A DNA stretch of 64,000 bases, from positions 17,889,001 to 17,953,000 of the forward strand of contig NC_080719.1 of the NCBI RefSeq assembly GCF_019097595.1. The letters are read 5' to 3'. The DNA is from Hemibagrus wyckioides (taxonomy: Eukaryota; Chordata; Actinopteri; Siluriformes; Bagridae). The translations under genes were made by a program, and so were the position numbers. Below are positions 49,661 through 61,075 of this stretch, in pieces. The notes under the pieces were generated by a model. The model was not told where the DNA came from. It did no database searches and saw only the letters and a list, made by a program, of their open reading frames with translations. The number at the start of each line of letters is the position of its first letter. Within the stretch, counting starts at the first letter, position 1.

Positions 49661-49850
49661 CATCCGTCAATCCGTTTTCTGTAACATTTATCCTACACAG
49701 GGTCGACCTCAGACACACTCGCACTCTGTGGATAATTTAGAGATGCCAATCAGCCTTTGGACTCTAGGAGCATGGGGAGAACATGCAAACTCCACACCCA
49801 GGGCAGAGTCAGGAATCAAACTCCCAACCCTGGAAGTGCAATGCAAACAC
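49661..49850 (-). repeat. SINE-family copy (copy 3)
   Basis: Reverse-complemented it reads GGGAGTTTGATTCCTGACTC, then GGAGTTTGCATGTTCTCCCC, phrases shared with the copy at 53635 (GGTTTGATTCCTGCCACC; AAGTTTATATGTTCTCACTG). The orientation is opposite to that copy. Confidence 0.6.
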
Positions 49851-50967
49851 AATTATTTATTTGCTTGTTTATATAATTGCTCATGCAAGACAACTTTGTC
49901 ATTCATTTCATTTGCATGCGTTGGAAATTTCAAAAACCTGTTTTAGGGAATATAAATCATCCACCTACATCCCAGCTCTGGCTTCTGCTCGTGCTTCAGG
50001 AGAAACACAAACAGTTCACACACAAACAGAATACTGGTCCATATATCTGCTTATTTAAAATTTCATTACATTGGCTGACCCTTTCATACAAAGCAATTAA
50101 CAAGTGAGTCAGTGATCAGAAGACCTTCTCATGGACCCAGCCGTGGCAGCTTGGCAGTGATGTGACCTAAACTCTTCTGACCCCTCTAGCTGACACATGC
50201 TGTCAAACTGTTTTCAATTCGTTTCCATTGACGTTTCATGGGGCTAAAATGAATTAGGAATCTTATACAGTAAATTCTACAGCACTGTTTTGGTAGATAT
50301 GATGACTCTGTGTCCAGGGCTTTCCTATCCTTCTTTATTCTCACTGAAATTACCTATATTCCATTTACTTACTAGGTTTAAGGTCAAACAGAAAAGTTAC
50401 ATGATGCAACACTGTTAATTTGAGGATTTGGCTAGTTTCACTTCCTGTGATGAAATAAAATGACAAGCTCTGCCTCTAGTGCATTTGTAGAACTAAAGAA
50501 AACAACACAGGTTCAAGTGAAAGTATCTGTAGATTATATGCTTTCTGTTTTCTTTTTCTTTTTTTCTTTTGTTTTGTTTTTTGCCACTTTTCCTCTTCTT
50601 TGTTGCTCAAAATGTATGACAAGCAGTTTACTGTAATGAAAACATATTTGCTTTCACTCTTATGAAATGTCTCCATCTGTTGGATAGCAAATAAATAGGC
50701 ATATTCCTGCTGATCAATAGTTATATGAAAATGCATTAGTTACTTTTGAAAATATGATTTCTTAATTATTTTTTAATGTAATGAATTTGTCTTAGTACAT
50801 GTTTTTCATTTCAGAGAAGTACCACAATGGTAATCAAATGAAGTGAAAATTACAGCACTGTAAATGAATCAGATTAGCCTTCTACATTTAGATTTAAATG
50901 TGATTTTCTCTAGTCCCAGGTCACTTAAACAGAACTTCATTTTCTACAGAGTGTTAGTGTGTGCATG

Positions 50968-51165
50968 TGGGATGGGATGGGATGGGATGGGATGGGATAG
51001 GATAGGATAGGATAGGATAGGATAGGATAGGATAGGATAGGATAGGATAGGATAGGATAGGATAAGATAAGATAAGATAAGATAAGATAAGGACTTTACT
51101 GATCCCACACCGGGGAAATTCAAATATTACAGCAGCTCGATGATAGAGAACAGAGGTCAAAGAAG
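50968..51165 (-). repeat. Pentanucleotide array forming a probable retroelement tail
   Basis: The array changes unit along its length: about six GGGAT, then about thirteen GGATA, then about six GATAA. It abuts GGACTTTACTGATCCCACAC, then GGGGAAATTC. Read on the minus strand, this is a conserved GAATTTCCCC...GGGATCAG end running into a pentamer tail, as in fish LINE/SINE 3' ends. Plus-strand length is about 125 bp of array. Confidence 0.7.
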
Positions 51166-51231
51166 ATTTAACAAAATCTAGTGTCAAAGTGACAATGCAA
51201 AATATAAAAGGTCAGCATTGTTATATTATAA

Positions 51232-51553
51232 TATTTCACCCTATAATCAAGTACCACCAAATCACAAAGGTCCTCATGGGCTGTTTATGATATTTGAGCT
51301 GATTTGTTGTGAGAGTTAGTGGAAAAGTGGAAGAATTTTTCAATCAATTTATGTAGTTTGTAGTGTGTTACTGATGGAAACAGAGCCACATACAGTATGT
51401 GTGACTATGACATCAATCTCCCAGTGTAAGTCAGCGGCTCGCTGTGATGCGATGCGTGCTCATCATTGTGCCAAACAGGAAGGTTAATTTCAGGTCTCAA
51501 CAGAATGCGCTCAGTCGATAGAGCTGTGCAGGAACCGAGGAGAATATGTAAAG
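51232..51553 (+). repeat. Direct duplication, left copy
   Basis: It matches 52937-53252 in the same orientation, 1.7 kb apart. From 51376 to 51553 (178 bp) the two copies differ only at 51537 (G here, A at 53236). Upstream of that, 51232-51375 shows many substitutions and several indels. No shared reading frame or inverted ends were seen. It could be a duplicated regulatory element, a retroposed segment, or the product of patchy gene conversion. Confidence 0.9.
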
Positions 51554-51904
51554 CACAATTTACAGTTTGAAAAAGAAAGCTTGTATGTATGCATGTGTAT
51601 GTCTGTGTGTGTGTGTGTGTGTCACAGTGTGCATATGTGTACAGCATTTGTGTGTTTTACAATAGATCGAGTAAAAGTGACAAGAAATATCCAAAAAGTT
51701 TTCAAACCTGCTGAAGTTTCAGTAAAATGTATACATCTTTTCTACAGTGTATGTTAGTTTTTCTACTACAACCTAGACTTTTGCCAAAACATTAACATTT
51801 ATGCATGAAGAAACTAGAATGATGTGATCAGTGAGAGAAAAGATATAACTGACTCATAATGTGTAGCGTAGTGTAGTGTATTGCAAACTTACATCAGATA
51901 TTCT

Positions 51905-52150
51905 CTTAAGACAGTCAGATGTCAGTGTGTGTGTGTGTGTGTGTGTGTGAGATTCACATGACAAACCTGACTGAACCCAAGTGGGCAGTTTTTTTAGGGA
52001 GTAGTGGTTGTGGGCAGTGCTAAGGACAGAAGAGGAGGGAATAAAATTGCAGAAGTTGCTGCTCCTCCCACAGCCAACAAGATCCTCCTTTTTTAGCACC
52101 AAGCTGCTTCTAAGTGCACACACACACACACACACACACATTCATACACA
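51905..52150. repeat. Two CA/GT microsatellites between the duplicated blocks
   Basis: A GT run at 51926-51949 and a CA run at 52118-52141 lie in opposite phase, about 190 bp apart, between the two copies of the 320-bp duplication. Confidence 0.85.
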
Positions 52151-52318
52151 AATACACACATCTATACACACACAGTCAGACAGTAGGGGCTGGCTAACAA
52201 AATCAGGATATGACATCATTCCCAGGAAGAGAAGCCAAACAACTTTTCTCTCTGCTTTTCGTGTCTTATTTGTTTTTAGCTCAGTCAAGTTTTCTGATCA
52301 GTTTCTGAGACAGAATTC

Positions 52319-52486
52319 TTTAGACAACAGTGCAATCTATGTCCTCTGACTGCTAACTGGAGGGAGAGAATTTCTCCTGAGCTTTCCCACAGATCCCCAC
52401 AGCATTCCAAGCATTCAGGACGGGACTAAAGCCAGGTATCGTAGGGAAGACCCTTTATCTTTTTTTTCCCCCTGCATGTTATCTCA
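52319..52486 (+). promoter_or_regulatory. mob3c: Weak candidate 5'UTR exon for mob3c
   Basis: A consensus donor GTAAGT begins at 52487, after ATCTCA. The preceding 170 bp have no obvious repeat. The gene needs an upstream non-coding exon if its coding exon begins with a splice acceptor. This is the best donor seen upstream, but nothing ties it to mob3c except order and strand. Confidence 0.2.
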
Positions 52487-52936
52487 GTAAGTATTCTATT
52501 CCTTTGTGAGATGTTTTTGCAGTTTGTTCTTTTGCGATTAAAAGTCTGTATTCCATTACACTCTATAGCTTTAACAGATCTCTGGAATATGGAAAGGCAT
52601 GCGAGTTCCTGAGAACGTGTAGATTACGGTTCACTCCCACACACCCACAGACATTAAACAAAATACAGATGTGGACATAAAAACTTTTAATCAATATATT
52701 AGTGCTTTGACATAGACACCAAAGCTCATCTCCATTCCTCAGTATGTTGGTGTGTAACTGTGGACCAGAATATGACCCAGACACAGTATAGAGTAAGATA
52801 AGAAAATCTGCAGTAGTTATATGGTTCAGATTACACGAGCCTTGTTGGTGATGTAACAAAAAAGTTATTTTCCCTAGCAATACTTCAGGAAAAGTGAGTT
52901 TTTTTATATATATATAATATATAATATATTAATATA

Positions 52937-53252
52937 TATTTCACCCTATAATCAAGTACAACCAAATCACAAAGGTTCTCAAGGGCTGTTTTTGACATTT
53001 GAGCTGATTTTTTTGTAAGAGTTAGTAAGGAAAAGTGAAAGAATGTATTGATTTATTTAGTTTGTACTGAAAGTGGAAACAGAGCCACATACAGTATGTG
53101 TGACTATGACATCAATCTCCCAGTGTAAGTCAGCGGCTCGCTGTGATGCGATGCGTGCTCATCATTGTGCCAAACAGGAAGGTTAATTTCAGGTCTCAAC
53201 AGAATGCGCTCAGTCGATAGAGCTGTGCAGGAACCAAGGAGAATATGTAAAG
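52937..53252 (+). repeat. Direct duplication, right copy
   Basis: Second copy of the segment at 51232-51553. Its 3' 178 bp (53075-53252) are identical to the left copy apart from one base at 53236. The copy is preceded by an AT-rich TATA repeat (52905-52936). Confidence 0.9.
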
Positions 53253-53629
53253 ACTACAGACAGTCAGGAGTCAATAAGACAGGAAAAAGGGAGGCTGTGA
53301 ATTGAAAGGATAAGCCTGAGAGAGGCACAATGCTGGTCCCTTATCATATGTGGTCAGACCGCATAAAAACTAAGAAAGTGTTAGTAAAAAAAAAAAAATG
53401 GTGTTACACATGGTCAACGTGATTAGCACAACAATAAATCTGACAGTAGCGGGTACAGATGTAAAAAATATTTTACTTGTGTCCAACTACTACAATAATA
53501 TGGAGTCATATGACTAACAGGGTTATATCATGTGTGATCTTGGTTAGCATACATGTTCTGTTCTGTTTAACTGCTGCCTTTCCAAACTCAGATATTAATT
53601 TGTGTGTTGTAATCATTTTTAGGTCTACT

Positions 53630-53925
53630 ACTAGTGGCTTAGTGGTTAGCACAGTTGCCTCACACTTCCAGAGTTAGGGGTTTGATTCCTGCCACCACCC
53701 TGTGTGTGAAGTTTATATGTTCTCACTGTGATTCAGGGGTTTTCTCCAAAAGACATGCCTTGTAGGCTGATTAGCATCTCTAAATTGTCTATAGTGTGTG
53801 AATGGGTGTGTGAGATTGTGTCCTTTGATGGCTTGGCACCCTGTCCTCCACCTTGTGCCCTGAGTCCCCTGGGATAGACTCCAGGTTCCCTGTGATGCTC
53901 TGGTAGGTCACGGTACAGAAAATAC
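53630..53925 (+). repeat. SINE-family copy (copy 4, fullest)
   Basis: The tRNA-like head GTGGCTTAGTGGTTAGCACA has an A-box-like TAGTGGTTAGC. It is followed by GGGGTTTGATTCCTGCC with a B-box-like GGTTTGATTCC. The body has AAATTGTCTATAGTGTGTGA, and the 3' part ends CCTGGGATAGACTCCAGGTT. It is a Pol III-type retroposon shared with copies at 15428, 38221 and 49661. Confidence 0.75.
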
Positions 53926-54852
53926 AGACTTTTTTGTTTAACCTGGCTAGAATTATTTCCCAGTTAGAGGTGGCTCATAACTTATTCTTATCCTTATTCT
54001 CGTCCTTATATATATATTTTTTTTCATTTTCTTTCATTCTCTGTAATCATTACACTATGATTGAGTCAGGAGACAAAGAGCTCTAAAGTTTGCTCTAAAG
54101 TCAGTGTTGTTTCAGAGGCGTCAGAACACTCGTATGTGTACTTGCCAGCTCAGATACGACAGATCTCATCATGCATCCAACTTTAGGAACAAAAGAAGTC
54201 TGGTTTCAAAGTGCCAGGCAAAGGCAGACAGCCCGTCATGAGAGAGAACGCTAGGAAGGATGAAAGAATGAACCAACCATATCAGCATCTGAGACTCAAT
54301 GTTATATTAGAAGGAAAAGGAATTTTTCTCTTGCTAACATTTATTTGTTCTGTAATTTGGTGCTTGTTTGACCACTTGATCATGATTACTCAGCTCTGAA
54401 GTGTTTCAGCTAAAGAATTTGCTTATCATAACTGGCTAGTGACCAGTAGGAGGTGTTTATGTTAATGTTTTATGCTGCAAACGGTGAGAGTCAGTCATCT
54501 AATGTATCTTTTCACTCCATTGTGTATATTTATTGTTCTGTTCTAATGTGCTACAATAAGGAGAACAAAATACTGAACATACAAACAAAAAGAATACGTG
54601 GGCACAGTAACATAGTAAATACTACAGCAGGTCAGTACAGCAGTGTGTACCATTACTACACAAAGACGCACCACAGCTCGGAATTCTCTCTGGATCTTTG
54701 TTAGCTTGGCACTCACAGCTATGAAATGATTCTGTGCAGCGAAGAAGGCCACAGCACAACCCAGACTATAAAAAAATCCTTGCAAGTCATTTGCAGTACT
54801 ATTTTTATATCAGAAATCTGAAATCTGCTACTTTGATTCTGTCAAATATGAC

Positions 54853-55316
54853 TTAACCCTTGTGTGGCATTCGGCTCAGACTGACCCATTTTATAATTCA
54901 ACTAAAAGTCTTTCGCATTTCTTCTAAGTCATCTGCTGTATTTCATAACCAGTGACTGCAATAATCTTTTGTTTCTCATGTATTTGATAAAACAGTTCAG
55001 AATAATAAACACTCATTGAAACTTTGTTCAATTTTTCTTTCTAGATTTATGCCATGAAGGTATTTATTATAGTATATTTTGTTACAGAAATTATAACTTT
55101 AACAAAAACAAACAAACAAATTTTTCATTGATAAATATGTTCTAGTGATTGCAATCATTAATCTATAAATCATACATTTTTGGGACTGTGATAAAGACAA
55201 TATGTGTAAAAAAAAATTGTTTATGTATTTTTTTATTTTTTATTTTTTTAAACCTTATTAATGCCTCTATTAATGACACTAACAGTTCCAAAGAGTGAAC
55301 TTAACACAAGGGTTAA
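54853..55316. mobile_element. piggyBac-type MITE with TTAA target sites
   Basis: The left end TTAA+CCCTTGTGT (54853-54865) and right end ACACAAGGG+TTAA (55304-55316) form perfect 9-bp terminal inverted repeats with TTAA duplications. That is the diagnostic layout of piggyBac-superfamily insertions. The 456-bp interior is AT-rich and non-coding, so it is a non-autonomous element. It ends about 150 bp before the mob3c initiation codon. Confidence 0.85.
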
Positions 55317-55464
55317 ATTGTGAACTTCACAGACTCAATTTTTTTTCCCCTATTTTTATTATTTTCACATGCATCACTTCATCAGTTGATGAAACAGGAG
55401 ACATCATCTCATCTATCCTGACATTTTTGCTGGAGATTCTGCTACTAGCTCAAGCTTTGGAAAC

Positions 55465-57532
55465 ATGGCTCTGTGCCTCGGCCAAGTGTTTAGCAAAGAC
55501 AAGACGTTTAGGCCTCGGAAGCGCTTTGAGCCTGGCACGCAGAGGTTTGAGCTGTATAAGAGAGCCCAGGCATCACTAAAGTCAGGGCTGGACCTCAGGA
55601 AGGTGGTTCAACTACCTGAGGGAGAGAACATTAATGACTGGATTGCGGTGCATGTGGTAGATTTCTTTAACCGTATCAACCTGATCTACGGAACAGTCAG
55701 CGAATTCTGCACCGAGAGAACCTGCCCCGTCATGTCCGGAGGCCCTCGCTATGAGTACAGATGGCAAGATGGAGACCATTACAAGAAGCCCACCAAACTC
55801 CCAGCCCTCCAGTATATGAACCTTCTGATGGACTGGATCGAATCGCTCATCAACAATGAAAATATCTTCCCTACACGCATAGGTGTGTCCTCTATCATCT
55901 TTTGCATGTTTTATTAAAGTGCGTCATTTATAGTTCTTTCAATGCTCTGTTACTTGTAAAGAGGAGATTTACAAACATCAGTGGTTCCTCTATAAAGTCC
56001 CACCAGGATTTTTTTGTGATTGTTGTGGCCAAAAATGGCAATATTTTGCAGTTTTATTGCAAAATTTGCAATGCAGCTTTTTTTTTAATGAAAACTGCTT
56101 GAATTGGCAAAAGCACCAGATTCTTCTTTTAAACTCCTACCAGTAAAGACACATATGCAATTACATTTTATGATAGCTGCACTCATGTTCATGTTTGATC
56201 TGAGTGGAAAAATCCTCCAGCTGCTGCACATTCTTTGCATTTCACCCCTTTCCAGCAGCGGCTATATAATGTTGAGATCAATCTTTTCACACTGAGGACA
56301 CCTGAGAAACTTGTACATAACAATTATAAAAGCTGCAAACGTCCACTGGAAGGCAACATGATACATTAGAAACTGGGGGTGTAAACATTCGCCCAGCATA
56401 ATAATGTAAACAGATATTTAACTTTTTCATTTTTATTTTTTTTATTTAGTCCAGGCATTTATAAGCACCATAAGATATTTATATTTTTCCTAGAAGACAG
56501 TTCCTCCACCCCAACCTCCTGCCCCCTGGGCTATTAATGTATTGTGTTCAATATATATTGTGAACTGAATATTGTGTTCAGTTTTCCTAAATTGCGATAA
56601 GACTCTCAACATCAAATCGTCACTGTTGGAAAGTGGTCACATATGCAAAATAGGCTGGACTTTTCTGAAGAACTGTGGGCAGTTTAAGTGCTCAGGACAA
56701 ACAAGAGACTATTACAACTGTCACAAAACATCATCACAGTCGCTGATCATCCAGGTCATAACACCCAGGATTAAGAATCAATCTTCTGAAGTGGTTCATA
56801 TGAAGTAAATTCATTTATAGTGTGTATTGTGGACGAGATATGAACATCTGGAATAGATTATTTATGACAAAACTTTATTATTATTATTATTTTTATTTTT
56901 ATTTTTATTTATTATTTTTTAATTTTAATTTTTTTTTTTTATTTATTACAATTGTTACATTCCAGGCGTGTGTAAACTATTAATAGCTGATAAATCAGTG
57001 AAACACAGTGTATACAGCACGCCCTCGGACCATCCCTAATACACATTTAATCAAGAATATGACATGAAACCAGGCTTTAAAGATTTCTCTCCTTTTCAGG
57101 GGTTCCTTTCCCGAAGAACTTCCAGCAGGTCTGCAAAAAGATCCTAAGTCGGCTTTTCCGCGTGTTTGTGCATGTTTACATCCATCACTTTGACAGCATC
57201 TGTAACATGGGAGCTGAGGCTCATGTCAACACCTGCTACAAACACTACTACTACTTCATCTCTGAGTTTAGTCTCATCGAACACTCTGAGCTGGAGCCAC
57301 TGGTGAGAAGGATATGTTTAAAACATTTTTTTTTTTAAAGCAGTTTATTTACAGCACATGCGCTGGTTAAGACTGCTGTTTGGTCAGTGGAGATGTTTGA
57401 CATCAGTTACCAGATACCATATATCAAATACAAACAAAATTCCATGCAGAATTCATGCATACAAAATTCCATACAAAATTCATGTCTTTTCTTTTCCTAC
57501 AGAGACCCATGACAGAACGGATCTGTAACTGA
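55465..57532 (+). CDS. mob3c: MOB kinase activator 3C
   Basis: Three coding exons, 55465-55882, 57100-57302 and 57503-57532, join in phase to give 216 aa, the length of human MOB3C. MOB proteins are small scaffolds that bind NDR/LATS and MST kinases. The MOB3 group binds MST1 and does not activate NDR kinases. Motifs: start [41 protein letters not shown], zinc ligands in CTERTC and [22 protein letters not shown], and the end [13 protein letters not shown]3C is favoured over 3A/3B by the MALCLxQVF start and by position next to an MNK kinase gene, as in human. The Cys and His spacing needed for zinc binding is intact. A non-coding exon upstream is likely; a TTAA-flanked MITE lies just before this exon. 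Confidence 0.95.
55985..56400. repeat. Possible old DNA-element relic in mob3c intron 1
   Basis: The stretch from TCTATAAAGTCCCACCAGGA to GGGGGTGTAAACATTCGCCC reads like a common fish non-autonomous DNA element, but I cannot see clean terminal repeats. Offered as a tentative label for otherwise gene-free intron sequence. Confidence 0.3.
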
Positions 57533-58572
57533 AGCAAGAGGACACTGATGTACTGTCAGCGTTTATTCTTCAATGGTCATCATCTCAGTATCTCAGTTTT
57601 TCATTCATTGTTAACATTTTGACTTAAGGTTCTCCTTAATAGGATATTATCCTACTAAATGAGCCTTGGACTTGATATTCCGCAAAATGTGTTTTTTATG
57701 GTTAAAATATGCTATATGAGCCAGTATCATTATATTTCTGTTTTGGGTTTTCTTTAGACTGCAAAAGAGTCTTTTTGATCATAACAGTTTCCCAGTTTTT
57801 TTTGCTTTATATTGTTTTTTATGGGGAAGGTTTCTATGCAGCGTCATTAGATGTCTGTGATTTGAAAAATCTGACACAAAAAGTGTAGACTTTTTTTTCC
57901 CTTGATGAGAATACTGACTTGTGCCTTGTGTTTTCTGGAGCTGTGCTGGGACATGTTAAACACCTGAGAACTCGGAGGAGCTTGAAACACAACATTCTTG
58001 GTCTCCTTAATGCAGCAACCACTGCCGAAGGGTCGACTGGGCCGTTATTTCTCTGGCATGTATCATGGATTTTATGTGAATGCGTACTTGCTGTTTTTGT
58101 ATTATTTTTATTTATACGTCGTTCCAGCACCAAATGATTATCCTAAGAATTTATTGAACAACCAAACTAACTGTTTACTTTCTGCTGGTAGTCTTAAAAG
58201 AGAGCTTTATTGCAGCACAACCAAGTCCTAGCACTCTTATATATCATAATTTATTTTCTGGCTATTAGTTTTGTAAAATTCGCTGTACATATAAAAAGAG
58301 TATGTGAGTGTCAAATAGATCATTTAGCCACGTAAAGGGAAGACAGGCGATAATTTCTTGCCCCAGGTGTACTGAAATTTATGGCCCCCTAGTGTCCAGA
58401 GCTGAGCTGTTGTATCATTACTGTGTACATAGTGTTTCAGAAACCTCTTGCATGAATTCGTTCTTTCTGAAAAGTAAAGAGTTTTTGTATTATTTTTATT
58501 ATTATTATTCATGTGCAACATAAAAGAAATATTTGATATTGGTTGAGAGAAAGACCTTGGATTATAATGTGT

Positions 58573-58578
58573 ATTAAA
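58573..58578 (+). terminator. mob3c: Possible mob3c polyA signal ATTAAA
   Basis: No canonical AATAAA was seen soon after the stop codon. The variant ATTAAA about 1.04 kb downstream would give a 3'UTR of about 1 kb. Weakly supported. Confidence 0.3.
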
Positions 58579-58682
58579 CAATGGGTACAAATCAAACACT
58601 GATTCATATATTCATTCATTATATTTATATATATTTGTAGAAAGGTTATTATTTAACTTCACTCTGCCGTATAAGGATGTGT

Positions 58683-58875
58683 TCCCTTTCCGGTCTGGTT
58701 CCTCTCAAGGCTTCTTCCTCATCTCAGGGAGCTTTTTTCCTCAACACCGTCACTTCTGGCTTGCTCATCAGGGATAAATATCAATGTAAATTTTAAACTT
58801 TGCCATTTTTATTCTGAATAGTTCTATTCCTGTAAAGCTATTTTGAGATAACGTCCCTTGTTAAACGATTCTATT
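58683..58875 (-). repeat. Dispersed fish repeat, AATGAGCAAGC family (copy 3)
   Basis: CTTGCTCATCAGGGATAAAT, preceded by GGTTCCTCTCAAGG and followed by AAGCTATTTTGAGATAACGT, is the reverse complement of the 24065 copy's GAACC...ATGAGCAAGC and AGAGCAGCTTTACAG words. Confidence 0.72.
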
Positions 58876-59875
58876 TACTCATTCATGCATCAGACTATAT
58901 TTAGAATAGCCAGTCTGCATACCTGCATGTTTTTGGGGAAGTAAGAGGAAACCAGGGAACCTAGAGGAAACTCATAAAGGCATGACATAAAGGCATATTT
59001 ACAAACTGAGCTGAGAATCAATTCTCTCCATTTATTACAAAAATGAGAGAATCAAGAGAGTAAAAGGTCAGAATAATATCAAATTAGCTTAATAAATGAA
59101 CCTTTGATGCACAATATGAACCCAAGACTGGTTCTGTCCAAAACATAAGAATGCTGTCTACTGCTTCAGGCTGTATTCAGGCCGAGTCAGGAAGTCATGT
59201 CTGAATCAAAACTTAGTATCTGATGTGACCTTGTGAAGTTCCTTTATCTGAAGACAGATACATCCTTCACTGTACTTCATATACCATAATCCAGTGCACT
59301 TGGCTTTAATATGGTAACAGAAAACAAGAGGAGAGAGGATTCTGGAAAAATAAGTTATTTTTGCTTAACATTTAAATAACTGTAGTATGTACAGAATATT
59401 CTGTCTTCTTTCTCCTTTAATACTTTTTTCCATGTTGCCTGATGGACTTTAAAGTTTGTGACAATTAGCGTACGACAGTATGGTGCTGTATGCTGTCTCT
59501 AAAGCCCATCTCAAGCCTTTTTTGTGGATATTGAAGAGCTGTCCTAACAATACGATGACTTACTTATGAGAAAGCAAAGGAAAGGAGGCAGCTGCCTTTT
59601 TTTTTCAGACCAGTATCATATCAAAGTGTGGTTTCACACCTTCTAGCATTTTATGTGGTCACGAAACAACACAACTACTCGCAAGCTTTTCTCAGCCCAT
59701 TTTTGGAGGTGGATTGAGTATGATTCATCTGTGGTTTATTTTTTGGTCCACTTGAGCTGCGTGAAAACAAAGTGACCTCAGCTAGCTTTCAGGCTTGTTT
59801 TATTTATGCTTTAATGTGTGAATTTTCACATGCATGTGTTTTATTGGTTTGTCTTTTCATTCTTTATTTCATCTA

Positions 59876-60110
59876 GGGTTCGGGCAGTGGTAGGTTTCTT
59901 GCCTACCATGTGGAAGGCCTGGGTTTGATCCCCAGCCACTGGATGCAGTGCTGGACCCAAGCCTGGATTAAAAAATGGGAGGGTTGTGTTAGGAAGGGCA
60001 TCTGGTGTAAAACCTGTGCCAAGTTGTTGTGTGGGTGCAGCTGAAAGATCAATGACATTTCATCCAGGGTTTCACAATGACGTGTGAAGCAGCCATTTTC
60101 TGTGTTATAC
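59876..60110 (+). repeat. tRNA-derived SINE, second family
   Basis: The head GGGCAGTGGTAGGTTTCTTG, then CTACCATGTGGAAGGCC and GGGTTTGATCCCCAG, resembles a tRNA gene, with an A-box-like AGTGGTAGG and B-box GGTTTGATCCC. The body GGAAGGGCATCTGGTGTAAA, then ACCTGTGCCAAG, is a phrase common in fish SINEs. It differs from the family at 53630. Confidence 0.7.
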
Positions 60111-60304
60111 AACTGGGTAATGGTGTGAAAACAAATAGTCTAGAGCTCACAAATTAATATTATGACCACCAAAGGCACTGGGGTCAATTTCACTAAGCTC
60201 CCTTTTCTGGCTCGTGACTGAAAATGGTCCATCACTTAAAAAAAAAACAGAACTGAGTCATTGAGTAAAACTTCCGTCCGTTTGCGTCATCACGCTTCTG
60301 TCGC

Positions 60305-60461
60305 AATAGACCAATAGAAGACAGGCTTATATATGTGATGGGCGGGGCCGGGCAGTGTTGTGTTTCCTCCTCTTTATTCCCGCCTCTCGCGCGCATTCTG
60401 GACGCAGGCGGAGGCTGAGGCGGCGAAGACGCAAATAGAGTTATTTGGACGCAGTTTCCAG
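60305..60461 (+). promoter_or_regulatory. mknk1: mknk1 promoter and non-coding first exon
   Basis: A CCAAT box (ACCAATAG at 60310-60317), a TATA-like TTATATATG at 60328-60336 and an Sp1-type GGGCGGGGC at 60340-60348 lie within 40 bp, followed by CpG-rich sequence (CGCCTCTCGCGCGCATTC). A candidate donor GTTTGC follows TTTCCAG at 60462, leaving an exon of roughly 60370-60461. Start and donor are inferred. Confidence 0.5.
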
Positions 60462-60994
60462 GTTTGCCCGATGTTCTTGTTTAATAGATTTTGATTAAAC
60501 TCAGTGTGTTTAATGTACAGGCTTTGAAACAGTTAAGATAGTTGTGTGCATTTTTTTGTAACAGTATCTGCAGCGGTTTCAGCAGACATCAGCTTTACTG
60601 GACTGTGCCTTCATTTAGCACGGGGAGACTGTAGAGATAGTCTGAAGATATGGTGTGATATTAACTATGTTACTGCGTTATTATGTGCAATAAGCCTGAA
60701 GTGAGACTGGAATGGTAGTTGTATATGTCTTTATATACATAGGAGAATACATAACCGGTATCCTCCCGCCGGTGTGTGTGGGTTTGGGTGTGTTTATGAT
60801 GAAAGAGTTTCCGGCATTTACTGGTTTATTTTAGCTTCCAGGCTACTGACAGAAAATTAGAAAACGTGTGAACAGTCCCTTATTTCGTTTAAGTTGTAAA
60901 GTATTAGTCATGCGTGATGTTTTATCCCTGTGCGAGATAAAAACCCTGTGACTGAAAGGTTCAAATATGTTCGCTATGCAGTGGACGCTTCCTT

Positions 60995-61075
60995 TTAAGC
61001 GTCTGGTCACGTGACCAGCGGAGGCGTGTTGATTCTCGCGAGCGAGCGCTTTATTGAAGCTGCCGATCACCGCGC
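60995..61075 (+). promoter_or_regulatory. mknk1: CpG-rich element with 16-bp E-box palindrome in mknk1 intron 1
   Basis: CTGGTCACGTGACCAG at 61003-61018 is a perfect palindrome containing GTCACGTGAC, the CLEAR/USF-type E-box core. TCTCGCGAG at 61034-61042 matches most of the TCTCGCGAGA promoter motif. CpGs are dense for about 80 bp. It may be a second promoter or an enhancer. Confidence 0.5.

Noticed and set aside
50954..51187. Minus-strand frame with repeated Leu-Ser-Tyr-Pro-Ile
   Set aside because: Produced by the pentanucleotide array, not a protein repeat.
51405..51647. Possible coding exon in the 178-bp duplicated core
   Set aside because: The minus-strand frame is open in both copies, but near-identity alone keeps it open; there is no start or splice context and no family similarity.
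59876..59945. tRNA gene
   Set aside because: A- and B-box-like words are present, but the head continues into a SINE body and no clean cloverleaf is apparent.
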